This document shows, piece by piece, positions 34,869-47,240 of a stretch of DNA of 64,000 nucleotides (positions are counted from its first letter, which is position 1; every line of letters starts with the position of its first letter). This stretch comes from Apodemus sylvaticus (lineage: Eukaryota > Chordata > Mammalia > Rodentia > Muridae): positions 3,300,154 through 3,364,153 of the forward strand of contig NC_067485.1 of assembly GCF_947179515.1 (NCBI RefSeq), written 5' to 3'. A model generated the notes under the pieces. The model was not told the DNA's origin and searched no databases. It saw only the letters and a program-made list of their open reading frames with translations. The translations under genes and the position numbers were made by a program.

Positions 34869-35690
34869 AAGCAAATGGGTCAAACTGGAAAATATCATCC
34901 TAAATGAGGTTTAGTTCTTCACAAAAGAACACACATGGTATGTACTCACTGATAAGAGGATATTAACTCAGAAGCTTGGAATACCCAAGACACAATTCAC
35001 ATATCAAATGATGCCCAAGAAGAAGGAAGAACAAAGTATAGATACTCTGGTCATTCTTAGAAGGGGGAACAAAATACCCACAGACGGAGATACAGAGACC
35101 AAGTGTAGAGCAGAGACTGAGGAAAAGACCATCCAGAGACTAACCCAATTAGTGATCCATCCCATATACAGTTACAAAACCCAGACACTATTACTGATGC
35201 CCACACGTACTTGTTGACTGGAGCTGGATGTAGCTGACACCTGGGACACTCTGCTTTTGCATGACTAATACAGAGGAGGGCACTCTCAGCCCGCCATTGA
35301 TCTGAGTACTGTGGTCCCAATGGGGGAGCTAGAGAAAGGACCCAAGGAGTTGAAGGGGTTTTCAGTGCCATAGGAAGAACAACAATATGAGCTACCCATT
35401 ACTCACAGAGCTCTCAGGGACAAAAACATCAGATAGTGCACATGGTGTTACCCATGGCTCCAGATGCATAGGCAGCAGAGGATTGCCTTGATGGACATCA
35501 AAGGAGGAGAGACCCTGTGCCCTGGAAAGGCTCAGTGTAGCAGTGTAGGGAAATACCAGGACAGGAAAGCAGGAAAGCAGGAGGGGTTGATTGTGGAACA
35601 TTGGGTGGGGAGATGGCTTATGGGACTTTCAAGGTGTGGGGAACCAGGAAAGGAGAAATCATTTGAAATGTAAATAAAGAATATATATAT
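34852..35690 (+). mobile_element. Older LINE-1, right part (ORF2 end, 3'UTR, tail)
   Basis: Continuation of the copy begun at 25967: the last ORF2 codons (KWVKLENIILNEV-like), then a 3'UTR with the GCACTCTCAGCCCGCCATTGA and GGACATCAAAGGAGGAGA blocks. It ends with AAATGTAAATAAAGAATATAT. The 3'UTR is a longer, older type than that of the inserted element. Confidence 0.8.
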
Positions 35691-35699
35691 GTGTATACA

Positions 35700-36100
35700 C
35701 ACAGACACATAAGAATTGCACACATTTCTGATGTTATAGTAGATATGTTATCTATTCAGCTAGTATGTGATATGTAGAATAGGTTGCTATAGGACCTTTA
35801 AGATGTATAAAACATACATCTTGGTTTTCAAGTGATGTACTAGTTGCCTTTAGTTTTAGTTGAGTGTAAACTTTTTACTTTAAATGTAGATCAGATTGAT
35901 GCTTTACTATAATCATGTGCGTTCTCATATTGGAAAACATGAAACTGCCTTTGAACAAACAATCAAAGAATGTTTTACAGAGAATCGTGACAAAATTAGC
36001 TCATATCATGAGGTGAAGATAGGTGCAAATGTGGAGCACGTTGCTTTGAATGGCAAAGGCCCCTGTAAGTTTGTGTATTTTAACCTTTGATCCCCAGTTA
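35700..36100. other. Unassigned DNA
   Basis: AT-rich, no recognised gene. A 64-codon open frame at 35896-36090 has no recognised similarity and no conserved context. Confidence 0.35.
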
Positions 36101-36109
36101 GTAAACCTC

Positions 36110-36400
36110 TTTGGCAGCAGTGGCCTTGCTGGAGAAGCTATGTCACTAGGGTAGGCTTTGAAGTTTTCCAAAGCCCTTGTCTGTCTCAGTGTCTTTTTGC
36201 CTCATGTTTGTGGATCTCTTGTAAGTTCTCTCCTACTGTCCCAGCACCATGCCTGCCTATCTATGACTACTATAAGGGCTATAGACCGACTCCTCTTTCT
36301 GCAATTGCAAGCCACATTAAACACTTTAGAATGCCTTGGTCCTGTGTCTTATTGCAGCAATAAATTAACTAAGATAAAGAGATATTTGGTTCTATTTTAA
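36110..36400 (+). repeat. Rodent medium-reiterated interspersed repeat (hAT/MER-like?)
   Basis: The blocks GAGAAGCTATGTCACTAGGGT, CCAGCACCATGCCTGCCTAT, GCAATTGCAAGCCACATTAAA and CCTTGGTCCTGTGTCTTATT, ending in GCAGCAATAAATTAACTAAG, occur in this order in a very common rodent repeat. I am not certain of its library name. Confidence 0.4.
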
Positions 36401-37000
36401 GAAGCCTCTTTTGCAAACATACACAGACTAGACCCTAGAACTCCCTGTACATCTGTAGTAGATGTGCAGCTTGTTCTTCATGTGAACCCCAAACTGTAGC
36501 AGGGGGCTATACCAAAGCTGTTACCTGGATGTGAGATATTGTCTTTTAGCTGTGTTTCCTTATCTGGCCTCAGTGGGAGAGGAAGTGCCCATCCTCATAG
36601 AGACTTGAAGTGCCAGGGTTGGGGGATACCAAAGAGGCCCCCACCCACTCACAGGAGAGGGGATGAGGAATGGAAGAAGGATTTTGAAAGTAGGTGGCTA
36701 GAAGCAGGATTTAAAATGAAAAAGTAAAAAAGTAAAATTATGTTTTAAAAAATGGAAAAAATTCTCCAGGAAATAATTTTTGGCTGTGTTATATTTGCCT
36801 TGATTTTTTAAAATTATAACTTCCAGAAACCAAATCAACCATTTTCTACAAATAAAGAGAATATTCAAATTAAAAAAAATAGTGTCTTTACTTCCCAACA
36901 CTCTATTTGAATGGAAGCTTCTATTTACATAAAATGGAGTGCTGATGATGATTATTACAACTGCATATTTCTGCTACATATTGATTATTTACATCTTGAC
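36400..37000. other. Unassigned DNA
   Basis: No gene or recognised repeat. AT-rich with short purine runs. Confidence 0.35.
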
Positions 37001-37004
37001 CCAA

Positions 37005-37215
37005 CTCTCTTCTATTGTTGTGATTAACATCCTGGCCAAGAGCAACTTTGGGAGGAAAGTTTTTATCCAGCATGTAGTTTATAGTCTATCATCAGGAGAA
37101 TCCAGTGCTTGAACTCAAGGAATTAATATGAATACAAGAACTGAAGCAGAGGCTACAGTGGACATACTTGCTGCCATCCTCTCCATGGCTTTATCATGAT
37201 GTATAATAAAATGCA
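37005..37215 (-). repeat. Rodent interspersed repeat, likely URR1-type, reverse copy
   Basis: TATTGTTGTGATTAACATCC..CCAAGAGCAACTTTGGGAGG through CTGCCATCCTCTCCATGGCTT is the reverse complement of the family also present at 47240-47665. The assignment to URR1 (non-autonomous hAT-Charlie) is from memory. Confidence 0.45.
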
Positions 37216-37829
37216 GAACCAACTTCCCATGGTGATATTGTTTACAGTGAGGTTGGGTTTTGAACCTGAATCACTAACCAATAAAATATGTGCAGAAATT
37301 TCTGAAGGAGACATTTTCTGATTTGAGGTACCATTTTCTAGGTCACCCAAGATTGTGCCAAGTTGTAAAAAAAAAAAGCTTACCATCATAGTAAAAAAAA
37401 AGGTCAAAGTAGTGACAGAAATATCATCTGAAAAGCATACTTTTCTCCACGTGGGTAATGTGCTTTCTGTGTCCTAAACTATTTATTAAACAGTTCAACA
37501 TCTAATGCTATCTTCCTATAAAGAATATTGTGTAGAATGATTGTGGAGGAAGATTAGGTGCCAGCACTGAGTTTCTGAGAATGATCTAAGGGACTGGGTA
37601 AGGTGAAAGCCTGATTTTGTGTAATTATAGATTCAGACTATGGAGGATGGCTAACAATACTAATGGCTGTTTGAGAACCCATAAGAAAAGTGGCTTTCTA
37701 AAATATATTTGGACTAAAAATGGAGTCATCAAATACTGTAGAAGTCAATGAAAACCACAAATGTTTTACCAACAAGTGCAAAGTATAATGGCAGTAATAG
37801 ATTACATTTAATTAAATGAATGGCAAAAG

Positions 37830-39117
37830 GGGCACAAGGACACCAATAAACAACTTAAGTTATTTCCAAGTTTTTAGTTGCTCTGCAAAAACTGATGGGG
37901 AGGCTCTATTGTGGAAGACAACTTAATATATCTTTCTGAACATAGGGGAATGTGACTGGTGTCTAACTAGATGCTTCATCCCTACTGATAGTTTTTATGC
38001 AATCTGAATCTACTCTTAATATTAACAGATGAGACTAGTAACTACTAACTCAGCTGCAAACCATGAAATCTACAATGCTGACCTGCCTGAATAATGTGCT
38101 AGTGCGATATTGGCACAAACATTGTTGGAGTTACTCACCACTATCTCATTGAACTTGAGACCCATTCTGTGAGATAGAACTTATGTCTGACACTGCTCAG
38201 GTGCCCAAGAACCTGAGACTAGACAACCACGGGGCTAGGGGAAAACTAAAACTCTTCTGCAAAAGGAAGACATCACTAACATGGCTCTAACAATATTCTT
38301 CCATTCTCATAGGTCAGTGTGTCTCTCAGCCATAATCAAATAAAGCTTAATCCTGTAGGACATGAGACTAATACAGAGACGCAGAACTGTAAAAAGTACA
38401 TAGAATGAGAGACATTGGAAAACTCAGTCCCTAAATGGGATGTCTTTATCAAAGCTCTCCCCGTCAGGGCTCAGGAAGCCATGCGGAAAAGGAAGAAGAA
38501 TGATTATAAGAGCTAGAGGGGATAGGTGACACAAAGGAAACTGTCTTCCAGACACTACAGGACTGACACACATATAAACTCACAGATACAGGGACAGCAT
38601 TCACAGGGTCTGCACAATGTTCAGACAGAAAATGTTCTAGCCCTGAGTGGGGGAAGTGGACATAAGCCACTCTAACAGATGGCTATTCACAAAGAGAAAA
38701 AATAGTTATTTATTGAGTCTTACTGGTCATATAAACTGTACTTAATGATAAGCGTTGTGCCCAGAAGCCAGTAATTGACTAAACTTAAACTCAATGGTGT
38801 TTTGGAAAACTTTGTCTCTTATTTCTTTGTTTGGACTTTTTAACTTATGATCATTTGCATGAATATTATGATTTCAGATTTTCTGTTTTTCTAGTATCTT
38901 TCTGGAAGCATGTATGTGTATGTGCATATTTCTTGTGCTTTTTATTTGTTTTGTTTTTTAATTATTATTTGTTAGTTTTTCTTCTTTATTTGTTTTATAA
39001 AAGAGAGAAAGAAAGCCAGGGGTTGATAGTGGGGGATTGTGACTATATGAGGTGACAAGGGAGGGAAATTATGATCATAATATACTTATGAATATATTTT
39101 CAATTAAAATAACATAT
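37830..39117 (+). mobile_element. Old Lx-type LINE-1 3' end and tail
   Basis: Degenerate plus-strand L1 3'UTR: a GTTGGAGTTACTCACCACTA / TGCCTGA..CACTGCTCAGGTGCC region, then GGACATGAGACTAATACAGAG, and finally a GGGGGATTGTGAC..GAGGGAAATTATGA tail ending at the start of the duplicated flank (39119). The same 3'UTR blocks recur at 44560-45080. Confidence 0.45.
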
Positions 39118-39118
39118 T

Positions 39119-39800
39119 ACATGAAATTCTCAAAGAACTAATTGAAAAGAGCATAATTTCAGAGGTCATTTCTATAATATGCTGACGTCCTAGATTTAAG
39201 TCTCTTCCTTAGTGTAGACAGCAGAAGGCCCCATAACTAACATGTTAATGTAATAATTTTATTTTTGAGAAAGACCTAAAAGTCTGATGCTAGACCTGTT
39301 GTAGTCTTGAACCTTTATAGTTCCCAAAGTTATTGAATCCTATTCTTTTAGATAAAAACTTATCCATTACCTTTGAGATAAACACCTATTCTTAGATTAC
39401 AGACCTCTGTGGCAGAATATAAGGCAGGTCAATTTTTTTTTGAGAGGAAAGACCAGGTCCAGGCCACTTCAGGCATAATTGAGTCAAAGCAGGAAGTTCT
39501 AAAGAATTAGGTAAGCCTGAGCAATAGGAAACATTCATCCCTCATGAATGATTGATGCACTAGGATGTCCGGGCCAGAGTGTCTTTTGAGATAATGAGTA
39601 ACACATGTTTTTTGTTCAAAAATAATGGAGAAGAGGGATTGACTCCATTAAGTATACCTTCAGTGGGCACAGTGGTTTGCTACATTGTTATCCCCAAGGC
39701 CCTTTAAAACACATCTTTGTCAGATTTTTAGAACAATGATTAAAAAAAGATTCATACACATTCTGTTCATAGCAAGTGAGTCTTTACTCTCCAACTTTGA
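39119..39800 (+). repeat. Distal duplicated flank, downstream copy (matches 965-1640)
   Basis: This is the counterpart of 965-1640, starting directly after the tail of an L1 element. It precedes gene 2 by about 9 kb, so the two copies sit at similar distances from their genes. No open reading frame of note is present. Confidence 0.5.
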
Positions 39801-40510
39801 TCTGACTATGAGTTCCCAATATCAGATTGCAAAACAGTTGCTTTTTCTTGCTTCCTCAACACAGAGCCTAACATAACAAAGCTTTAAGATCACCATGGAA
39901 TACCAGCAGAAAACTGTCATTTCCTTCACCAGCCATGCTGTCTCTTGCATCCTAAGCTCTATGACTTTTCATTGTATCCTTTCTAGCTGAAACAGTGGAG
40001 GATCACTACACAGAAAGTATTTAGGTAACCACATTTAGTCACATTGATCTACCCAAGAGCTGGAGCTAAGGCAAGGGTCTGTTAATGTGTCACTATGCAA
40101 TCATGCTTGCTCCCTCCTAAGCTAGCATTTGGTAAATCAAACATACATCCTAAACCATCTCTCTAAGATTGAACACTTTTCCTGGGATTTAAAAACACAT
40201 TTTACAGTTTATCACACATTTTGGAGGGTTACAACATTATTTCCTACCTCCTTCCAACTCCCTGGAAGGTGAGTTTTCTGGACAATAGAGTAAAACAGGA
40301 TGAATGCTTGCAGAATTCCTTTTGTTTGGTGGATTCAGCTGTAACCTATCATGAGTACAGATACTTTATTTCTGAGTTCATGAATCAACCAAGACTAACA
40401 TCCTCCAGCATGATACAGTACAATTCCGGATCCTTGAAAATAGCTCTAATCAAGATTCATGTGCAGTTCTCCAGAGTTTCCAGTTGCTAATAATGGTTAA
40501 TGTTTGTGTA
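39800..40510. other. Unassigned DNA between duplicated flank and L1
   Basis: Probably a continuation of the duplicated flank, since the corresponding part of the first copy is disrupted by L1. No gene recognised. Confidence 0.35.
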
Positions 40511-40519
40511 AAATGTAAT

Positions 40520-42050
40520 TTATAAAGAATGGATGGAACTAGAAAATATCATTGTGGGTGAGGTAACCCAATCACAAAAGAATATACATGGTATGTACTC
40601 CCTGACAAATGGATATTAGCCCAAAAGCTCGGAATGCCCAAGATATAATTCACAGACCATATGAAGCTCAAGAAGGGAGACCAAAGTGTGAATGCTTTGG
40701 TACTTCTTAGATGGGGTACAAAATACCCATGGGAGGAAATACAGAGACTAAGTGTGGAGCAGAGACCAAAGGAAAAAGAACATCCATCTGGGGATCCATC
40801 CAATATACAGTTAGCAAACACAGATATTATTATGGATGCCAATAAGTGCTTGTTTTTTTTATTGGATATATTTTTTATTTACATTTCAAATGATTTCCCC
40901 TTTTCTAGACCCCCACTCCCCGAAAGTCTGATCAATCCCCTTCCCTCCCCCTGTTTTCCCACCCAACCCATCAACCCTACATCAGATAGAGGGCTAATAT
41001 CCAATATATATAAAGAATTCAAGAAGTTAGAGTCCAAAAAATGAAATAACCCTATTAAAAATGGAGTACAGAGTTAAACAAAGAATTTTCACCTGAAGAA
41101 TTTCGGATGGCGGAGAAGCATCTTAAAAAATGCTCAACTTCATTAGTCATTAGAGAAATGCAAATCAAAACAACCCTGAGATTTCACCTTACACCAGTCA
41201 GAATGGCTAAGATTAAAAATTCAGGAGACAGCAGGTGTTGGCAAGGATGTGGAGAAAGAGGAACACTCCTCCACTGCTGGTGGGATTGCAAATTGGTACA
41301 ACCACTCTGGAAATCAGTCTGGCGGTTCCTCTGAAAACTGGGCACCTCACTTCCAGAAGAGCCTGCTATACCACTCCTGGGCATCTACCCAGAGGATTCC
41401 CCAGCATGTAATAAGGATACATGTTCCACTATGTTTATAGCAGCCCTATTTATAATTGCCAGAAGCTGGAAAGAACCCAGATATCCCTCAACAGAAGAGT
41501 GGATGCAAAAAGTGTGGTATATATACACAATGGTGTACTATTCGGCCGTTAGAAACAATGAATTCAATAAGCGCTTGTTGACAGAAGCCTGATATAGCTG
41601 TTTCCTTAGAGGCCCTTCCAGTGCTTGACAAATACAGAGAGGGATGCTCTCAGTCAACCATTGAACTGAGCAAACGGTCCCCGATGGAGGACCTACAGAA
41701 AAGACCCAAGGAGCTGAAGGGGTTTACAGCCCCACAGGAAGAACAACGAGATGAACCAACCAGTAACCCCAGAGCTCCCAGGAACTTAACCTCCAACCAA
41801 AAGTACGCATGGAGGGATCCATGGCTCCAGCCCCATGCGTAGCAGAGGATGGTCTGTTCAGATATCAATGGGAGGAGAGGCCCTTGGACCTATGAAGATT
41901 TATTGCCCCAGGTAGTGGAATGCCATGTCAGGGAAGTAGGAGTTAGTGAGCAAGGGGACGGGGGATAGGATAGGGGTTTTTTGGAGGGGAAATGAGGAAA
42001 GGCAATAGCATTTGAAATGCAAATAAAGAAAATATCTAATAAAAAAGAAT
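40520..42050 (+). mobile_element. Older LINE-1 3' end, split by a younger L1
   Basis: Plus-strand: ORF2 end (WMELENIIVGEV-like) from 40520, then 3'UTR to 40852. It is interrupted by the insertion 40853-41566 and resumes at 41567 through CTCTCAGTCAACCATTGAACTG to a GAAATGCAAATAAAG tail near 42045. The flanking 12-base words at 40841-40852 and 41567-41578 differ at one base and are the target-site duplication of the inserted copy. Confidence 0.8.
40853..41566 (-). mobile_element. Young 5'-inverted (twin-primed) LINE-1 insertion
   Basis: From the left: a T-run and about 118 bases of L1 3'UTR in minus orientation (to about 40970), then a plus-oriented ORF2 segment (40971-41566) from the SDRGLISNIYKEF-like block to NNEFN. 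This is the structure produced by twin priming. The target-site duplication is AATAAGYGCTTG (12 bases, one difference). One frameshift separates parts of the ORF2 segment. Confidence 0.8.
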
Positions 42051-42107
42051 GGATTAACCTTTGAGGAAATATTTCTTATTTTTAATTATTATTATTTTTA
42101 GTTTTTA

Positions 42108-42262
42108 TACTTTTTTTGTTTTTTAAGACAGGATTTGTCTGCAAAGCCTTGGCTGTTCTGGAATTCACTGTGTAGGCCAGGCTGGCCTTGAGCTCAGAAA
42201 TCTTCCTGTCACTGCTTCCCAAGTGCTAGGATTGAAGGTGTACGCTACCACTGCCCAGCTAA
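42108..42262 (-). mobile_element. B1 SINE
   Basis: Read on the minus strand it has the B1 order: GGTAGCGTACACC..AATCCTAGCACTTGGGAAGC, then AAGGCCAGCCTGGCC.ACACAGTGAATTCCAG and an A-rich end (T-run on plus at 42113-42125). Moderately diverged. Confidence 0.8.
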
Positions 42263-42659
42263 GATTTCTTAATATAGCTTTCTGTGTCAAATTATTTAGT
42301 TTTAATTTTTAGTTGCTTATAAGGGTAAGAAATAAATTATATATGCAATATTAAATGTTTCCTTCTACTGACTCCTCACTTTTTCATTACCTAATTTTAA
42401 GAATGTCGACATAGCAAAAATAGAAATGGCATAAATATAATTCTAGGACATTCTGAAAATTAGTTCCCAAACATTTCAATTTCCAGACAACCTCATTTAT
42501 AATCAGTTTAATTTCTGTATTTGAATAAACTTAAGGAAGACAAAATTTAACAGATTATATAGCATTTTTACTTTTGTATCATGCTAAAGGAAAGCCTAGA
42601 ATTTCAAATGAGAGTAAACATAAACTTTGGAGAAGAGGAATCTTGGCATGCACACCTGC

Positions 42660-44830
42660 TTGTCCATTGGCATGCATTGCTTGTCCATAGGTGTGTGGAT
42701 TTTGCTTGGAACTTCACTTTGATTCCATAGATCAAGATGTCTTTTTTTTATGCTAACACCATGAAGGTTTTATTACCATAACTCTGAAGTAAAACTTGAA
42801 ATGAGGGCTGACAATACTTCCAACAATTCTTTCATTGTTCAAGATTATTTTTGCTACCCTGGTATTTTTGTTTGTTTGTTTGTTTGTTTTGTTTTGTTAT
42901 TCCCTTTGAACTTGAGAATTATCATTTTAAGGTCTATAAACAAGTGTGTTGAAGTTTTGATGAGGATTGTGTTGAATATGTAGATTGCTTTTGGTAGGAT
43001 GTCCATAATTACTATGCTAATGCAACTGATGTGCATTTGAGATCTATGTTCTGATTTTTTTCACTAATTACTTTCTTCAAAGACTTGGAATTTTTTATCA
43101 TACAAGTCTCTCACTTGTTAGGATAGTGTGACCCAAATATATTTTACATTATTTGAGGCTATTATTCAAATATATGAATGAGTCACTAAACTGGATATCA
43201 AAGCCAAAACCAAATAATCCAATTAAAATATGAAGTATTTTATTCTTAATAGTGCTCTCAATAGTGCATTCTTAATAGTATCTCAAATGCCTGAGAAATA
43301 CATAAAGAAATGGTACAATCCTTAACTGGACCGGAAATGCAAGTCAAAACAACTTTGAGATTCTATCTCCCACCTGTCTGAGTGGATGAGATAAATATCA
43401 TAAGTGACAGCTCATGCTGGCAAAAATGTGGAGGAAGGTGAAGATTCCTCCATTACTGGTGGGAGTACAAACTTATACAGCCACAATGAATATCAATATT
43501 CATTGGTTCAGCAGATTACTGGGAATAAATCTGTCTCAAGATACAGTTATACTACTCTTGGGCATATATTCAATGAATGCTCTGTTCTATGAAAAGAGCA
43601 CTAGTTCATCTATGATCATTGAAGCTTTATTCATAATAAATACATATTGTTAACAACTTATATCTTCCTCAACTGAATAATGGGTAATTGGCATGTCATA
43701 AATTTTTACAATGGAGTATTACTCAACTATTTAAAAATGCCATTAAGAAAATTGCAGGCAAGTGGATGAAACTAGAAATAAATTGTTCTGGGTGTGGCAA
43801 CTCATACCCAGAAATATGAATATCTATGTATTCACTATAAGCAGATATTAGCTGTTAAGTAAATGATAACAAAGCTTCAATTCACAGATTCAGAGAGTTA
43901 GCTAAACAGGAGAATTCTAGTGGTTATGCATCTATCTCTCTATGAAAGGGAAATAGACAAGACTTTGCTGGTAGACCAGGGCAAGTTGGGACAGGAGTGG
44001 GAAGGGATCAGGTGTTGGGGGAAACTGAAGGAGGGTGGGACAGTGGGAGAGAAGGAAGGAGAGAGAGACTGGTGGGAGAGACAGCTGGAATTGGCAAGCA
44101 TTTGGGGGAAAATATGAAAACCTAGGGTAGTAGAATCTTCCTGGAATCTATGAGAGTAGCCCTATTGAGGATTTCAAGTACTGGACAATATGGATTCTGA
44201 ACTGGCTATATTTTTCTGCAAGATAAGACTTTCAGTTCAAGGACTGGATTGAACTGAGTTGAGTTGTTGGCTGAGGGCTCCCCAGGAAGATCCCCAAAGA
44301 ACCCAGGCTGATGTTGGGACAGATACTTGCTCTACTCAAACTGAAAGCACAGCTATATTGGCAAGGACAGCATCCACACATGTCTTTGAAAATGTAGAGG
44401 TCAAATTGATGCCAGAATTCCCAGTCTCTTTGATGTGAGGAGATATTCTGTCACCTACCAAAGAGAAATGTAGATACCAATGCAGGCACAAAACCTTTTA
44501 ACGAATTTCTGTCCTGTCTTCAAAATGCCCTAGGAAAATGGTGGTGCAGAAATTATGAGAGTAGCCAACCAATGCCTGATTGAACTTGAGGCCCACTTCA
44601 TGAGAGGTAGTCATGCCTGACTACTTGGATGGCCAGAAACCAGAGACTGAATACCTCCATGACCTAGGGTAGAACCACACATAATTAGCCAAAAGAATTA
44701 ATGAAATTATTTTAATGATATTCTGCTATATTCATAGATCAGTGCCTTATCTAGTCTTCATAAGAAAGACTCCCCTGATAGCAGATGAAAGTAGGTATAG
44801 AGACCCAAAGCTGGACATTATGGAGGGAGG

Positions 44831-44910
<80 letters not shown>

Positions 44911-45230
44911 CAGGGAGAGACAGAGAGACAGGGAGAGACAGAGAGACAGGGAGAGACAGAGAGAGAGAGATCCCAAATTGGAGGTCTCAACTTGGTTCCT
45001 CCCCTCAGAGTTTGGGGAATCCCGCAGAAGAAAGGCAGTAAATATTGAAGGACTCAGAGGGTATAAATGACACCAGGAGAACATGACCTACTGGATTAAC
45101 TGAGCAGGGCTTCCTATAGGGTCATAAAGACTGAAGTAGCAAGCAAGTGGCCTGCATAGGTCTGGAATGTGACAGGATAATCATGGAAATTAAAGAGTTA
45201 CTAGTAAGAGTTTCTGCCATGTTGCTTACT
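42660..45230 (+). mobile_element. Old LINE-1 with 5' inversion, ending in Lx-type 3'UTR
   Basis: 42660-43190 is minus-oriented ORF2, running leftward from the TKQVKDLYDK-like to the HTYGQ-like block. From 43200 the orientation switches to plus and ORF2 continues further downstream (NNPIK-like, CWQKCGGR-like, then the stop region near 43860), followed by a long degenerate 3'UTR to about 45230. The inverted part abuts the junction with its upstream end, as expected for twin priming. A TTTG microsatellite lies at 42868-42899 and a GA microsatellite at 44822-44970. Confidence 0.65.
44822..44970. repeat. (GGGA)n/(GA)n microsatellite grading into GACAGAGA minisatellite
   Basis: A GGGA run (44822-44837) passes into a perfect GA tract to about 44901. 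It then becomes three to four copies of an 18-base unit built from GAGACAGAGAGACAGG. Repetitive RE or SL open frames in it are artefacts of the repeat. Confidence 0.95.
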
Positions 45231-45900
45231 TTTGTATGGGATTCACAGACAAATTCCAGTTATCAACATTGTCATAAACAGTTTATACATTCCCCTTCTG
45301 TCATTATGAAAATATCTTTATGACAGTCTTTCTCAAATTCTGCAGGATGTCAGAACCAACCAGGGGCCTTGATAAATCTTAATGGTTGCTTACATTTCCC
45401 TGAAGGTCTGACTCAGTAGGTGAAGGGTAGATTTAGAAATTAGTTTCAATTTCCAGTTCCTAATGCTGACATTACAATTGACTATGAAGCTACACTAATG
45501 AAGCTATATGTAGCTGATGATCTTCCTTACAGGACCAACTTTAAACAGGAAGGATATCCCTGTATCTGATGTAGATGCAGGGGTGCTATCAGCTAAAGCT
45601 CTAATGCTTGGCAGACATTTCAATGTATGTCATGTCACAAACAGGACATAGAAATGAGAGTTGAGCTTTAGATTATTCAACCTTGTCCCTCTGTGTTGTC
45701 CAGTTATTTGCTTGCCAAACTCAATACTGAGAAGCCAACAACACCCAAAAGAGTTGGGCTATGATTCTTGGGGTTATGATAAGGGTTGAGACTGTCAGTC
45801 TCTGTGGAAGAGCATTCTATTTGTTTGATGAAGCTGCCTTTTCAGCTAAAATAGTGTTTGAAGAGAGAAAATGTAGGTTTATGGGAAAATTGTTTTGTGA
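45230..45900. other. Intergenic DNA upstream of gene 2, no gene seen
   Basis: No gene or clear repeat. Part of it may align with the region around 7160-7540 upstream of gene 1, but I could not anchor this well. Confidence 0.35.
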
Positions 45901-46600
45901 CACTTACTATAACATAACTTTAATAAGGGACATTGATATGCCAATAAATATATATTAAGAATGATGTCCTGTCCTGGTGAAAAGGCATTAAGCAGAGCAT
46001 AGAGTAATGTAAAGGGAATTTTATTGTCAAGGAGTAGAATGGGACTCTGTAGATATAAAAAAAAAATTACAAAGAATAGAGTCAGCTTAATAAGTAGGAC
46101 TTTGCTTATGCAGATGTTCAGGATCCTTTCTGTAGACAGGTGAGGATGTGAAGACTTTACCTGGTGTGGAGTGGAAGAAGATAAACCTCATCAAATATGA
46201 TAGGCAATCAGCTAGCAATAATGATTGTGATGACCTCAGTTACCAGGATTAACATTAAAGGTGGAATGACACCAAGACACATTATTAAAAGACTAAATGT
46301 TTAGAATCAAGCAACATGGTACCACTCAACAGATAGTGAATAAATAGGTATTTTTAAAGACTTAAAGACTTATTTAAAGCCTTAATATGACATTACTCAT
46401 TCTCATGTAAATATCCTTTAATGTTTCCCTACTTTTAGACATTTCTTGGTTAAGTTAATTTTTTGAATATTGGGTAGTCTAGGCTGTAGAATTGGCATTT
46501 ATCATTTCATACATCCTGCATCTAAAGAAGAAAAAGATGCAATAATCAATGGACAAACCAAATACAGTGCTTTCATGTAATATCAACCTATATAAAAGGA
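45900..46600 (+). repeat. Duplicated 5' flank of gene 2 (matches 7550-8200)
   Basis: This is the counterpart of the gene 1 flank. Order and orientation of the matching blocks are preserved, and divergence is moderate with short insertions and deletions. No coding potential is evident. Confidence 0.6.
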
Positions 46601-47240
46601 GGAGACTTTTACAATAGCAAGTAAAGAATTAATTTATTTCTAAACATTCACTACTTTTAATATGACTACAAAGGAAATTTCTTTCCACATGCCTATGGCT
46701 AGAAAAATATTCAACCCTCAGACACAGACAAATTTCTACACAGCAAACAAAAACTTGTGGGTGCTGATTTGAGGGGAAAGGATTGAGGTTTAATGAGTCC
46801 AGAGTTTTCTGACAAAAGAGGAAATCCATTAAAAGAGCTACTTGTAAATAGCTGCACAAAACTAAGGCCATTATATGTACATAAAGTAATAAACATCTAA
46901 CATAATGCAAACTTGAAGTCATAATCACTGATGAGTGGCTGATGCAATCTCAAATACAAAATTCACCAGAGAGTCTCATGAAATCTAGAGCACCAGGACA
47001 TTCATTTTCCCTCTAGACTTTGGCTGTGAATATTGCTTTCCAATCTGGGTGTCACCATCTTAAGCATCTCAAAAGACAAGTTATATTTTACATTGACAAA
47101 GGAAGACCCATCTCAGGGTCTGTATTCTAATAGGATCCTACTGTAACTGTGGACTAATCACGAAATACTAGACTAGAACATACTCACTCCATTCCATGAA
47201 TGACAATCAAAGTTTCTCAGTCTAATCAAAACAACTGTAT
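46600..47240. other. Intergenic DNA upstream of gene 2, no gene seen
   Basis: No recognised gene. Open frames on the minus strand near 46629-46928 show no family similarity that I recognise. Confidence 0.35.

Noticed and set aside
33580..34914. Several open frames of 70-139 codons on both strands
   Set aside because: They fall in the GC-rich L1 5'UTR, where stops are rare; none resembles a known protein, and no rodent-L1 ORF0 could be asserted.
44715..45084. Open frames of RE or SL repeats around the GA tract
   Set aside because: Pure microsatellite translation on both strands.
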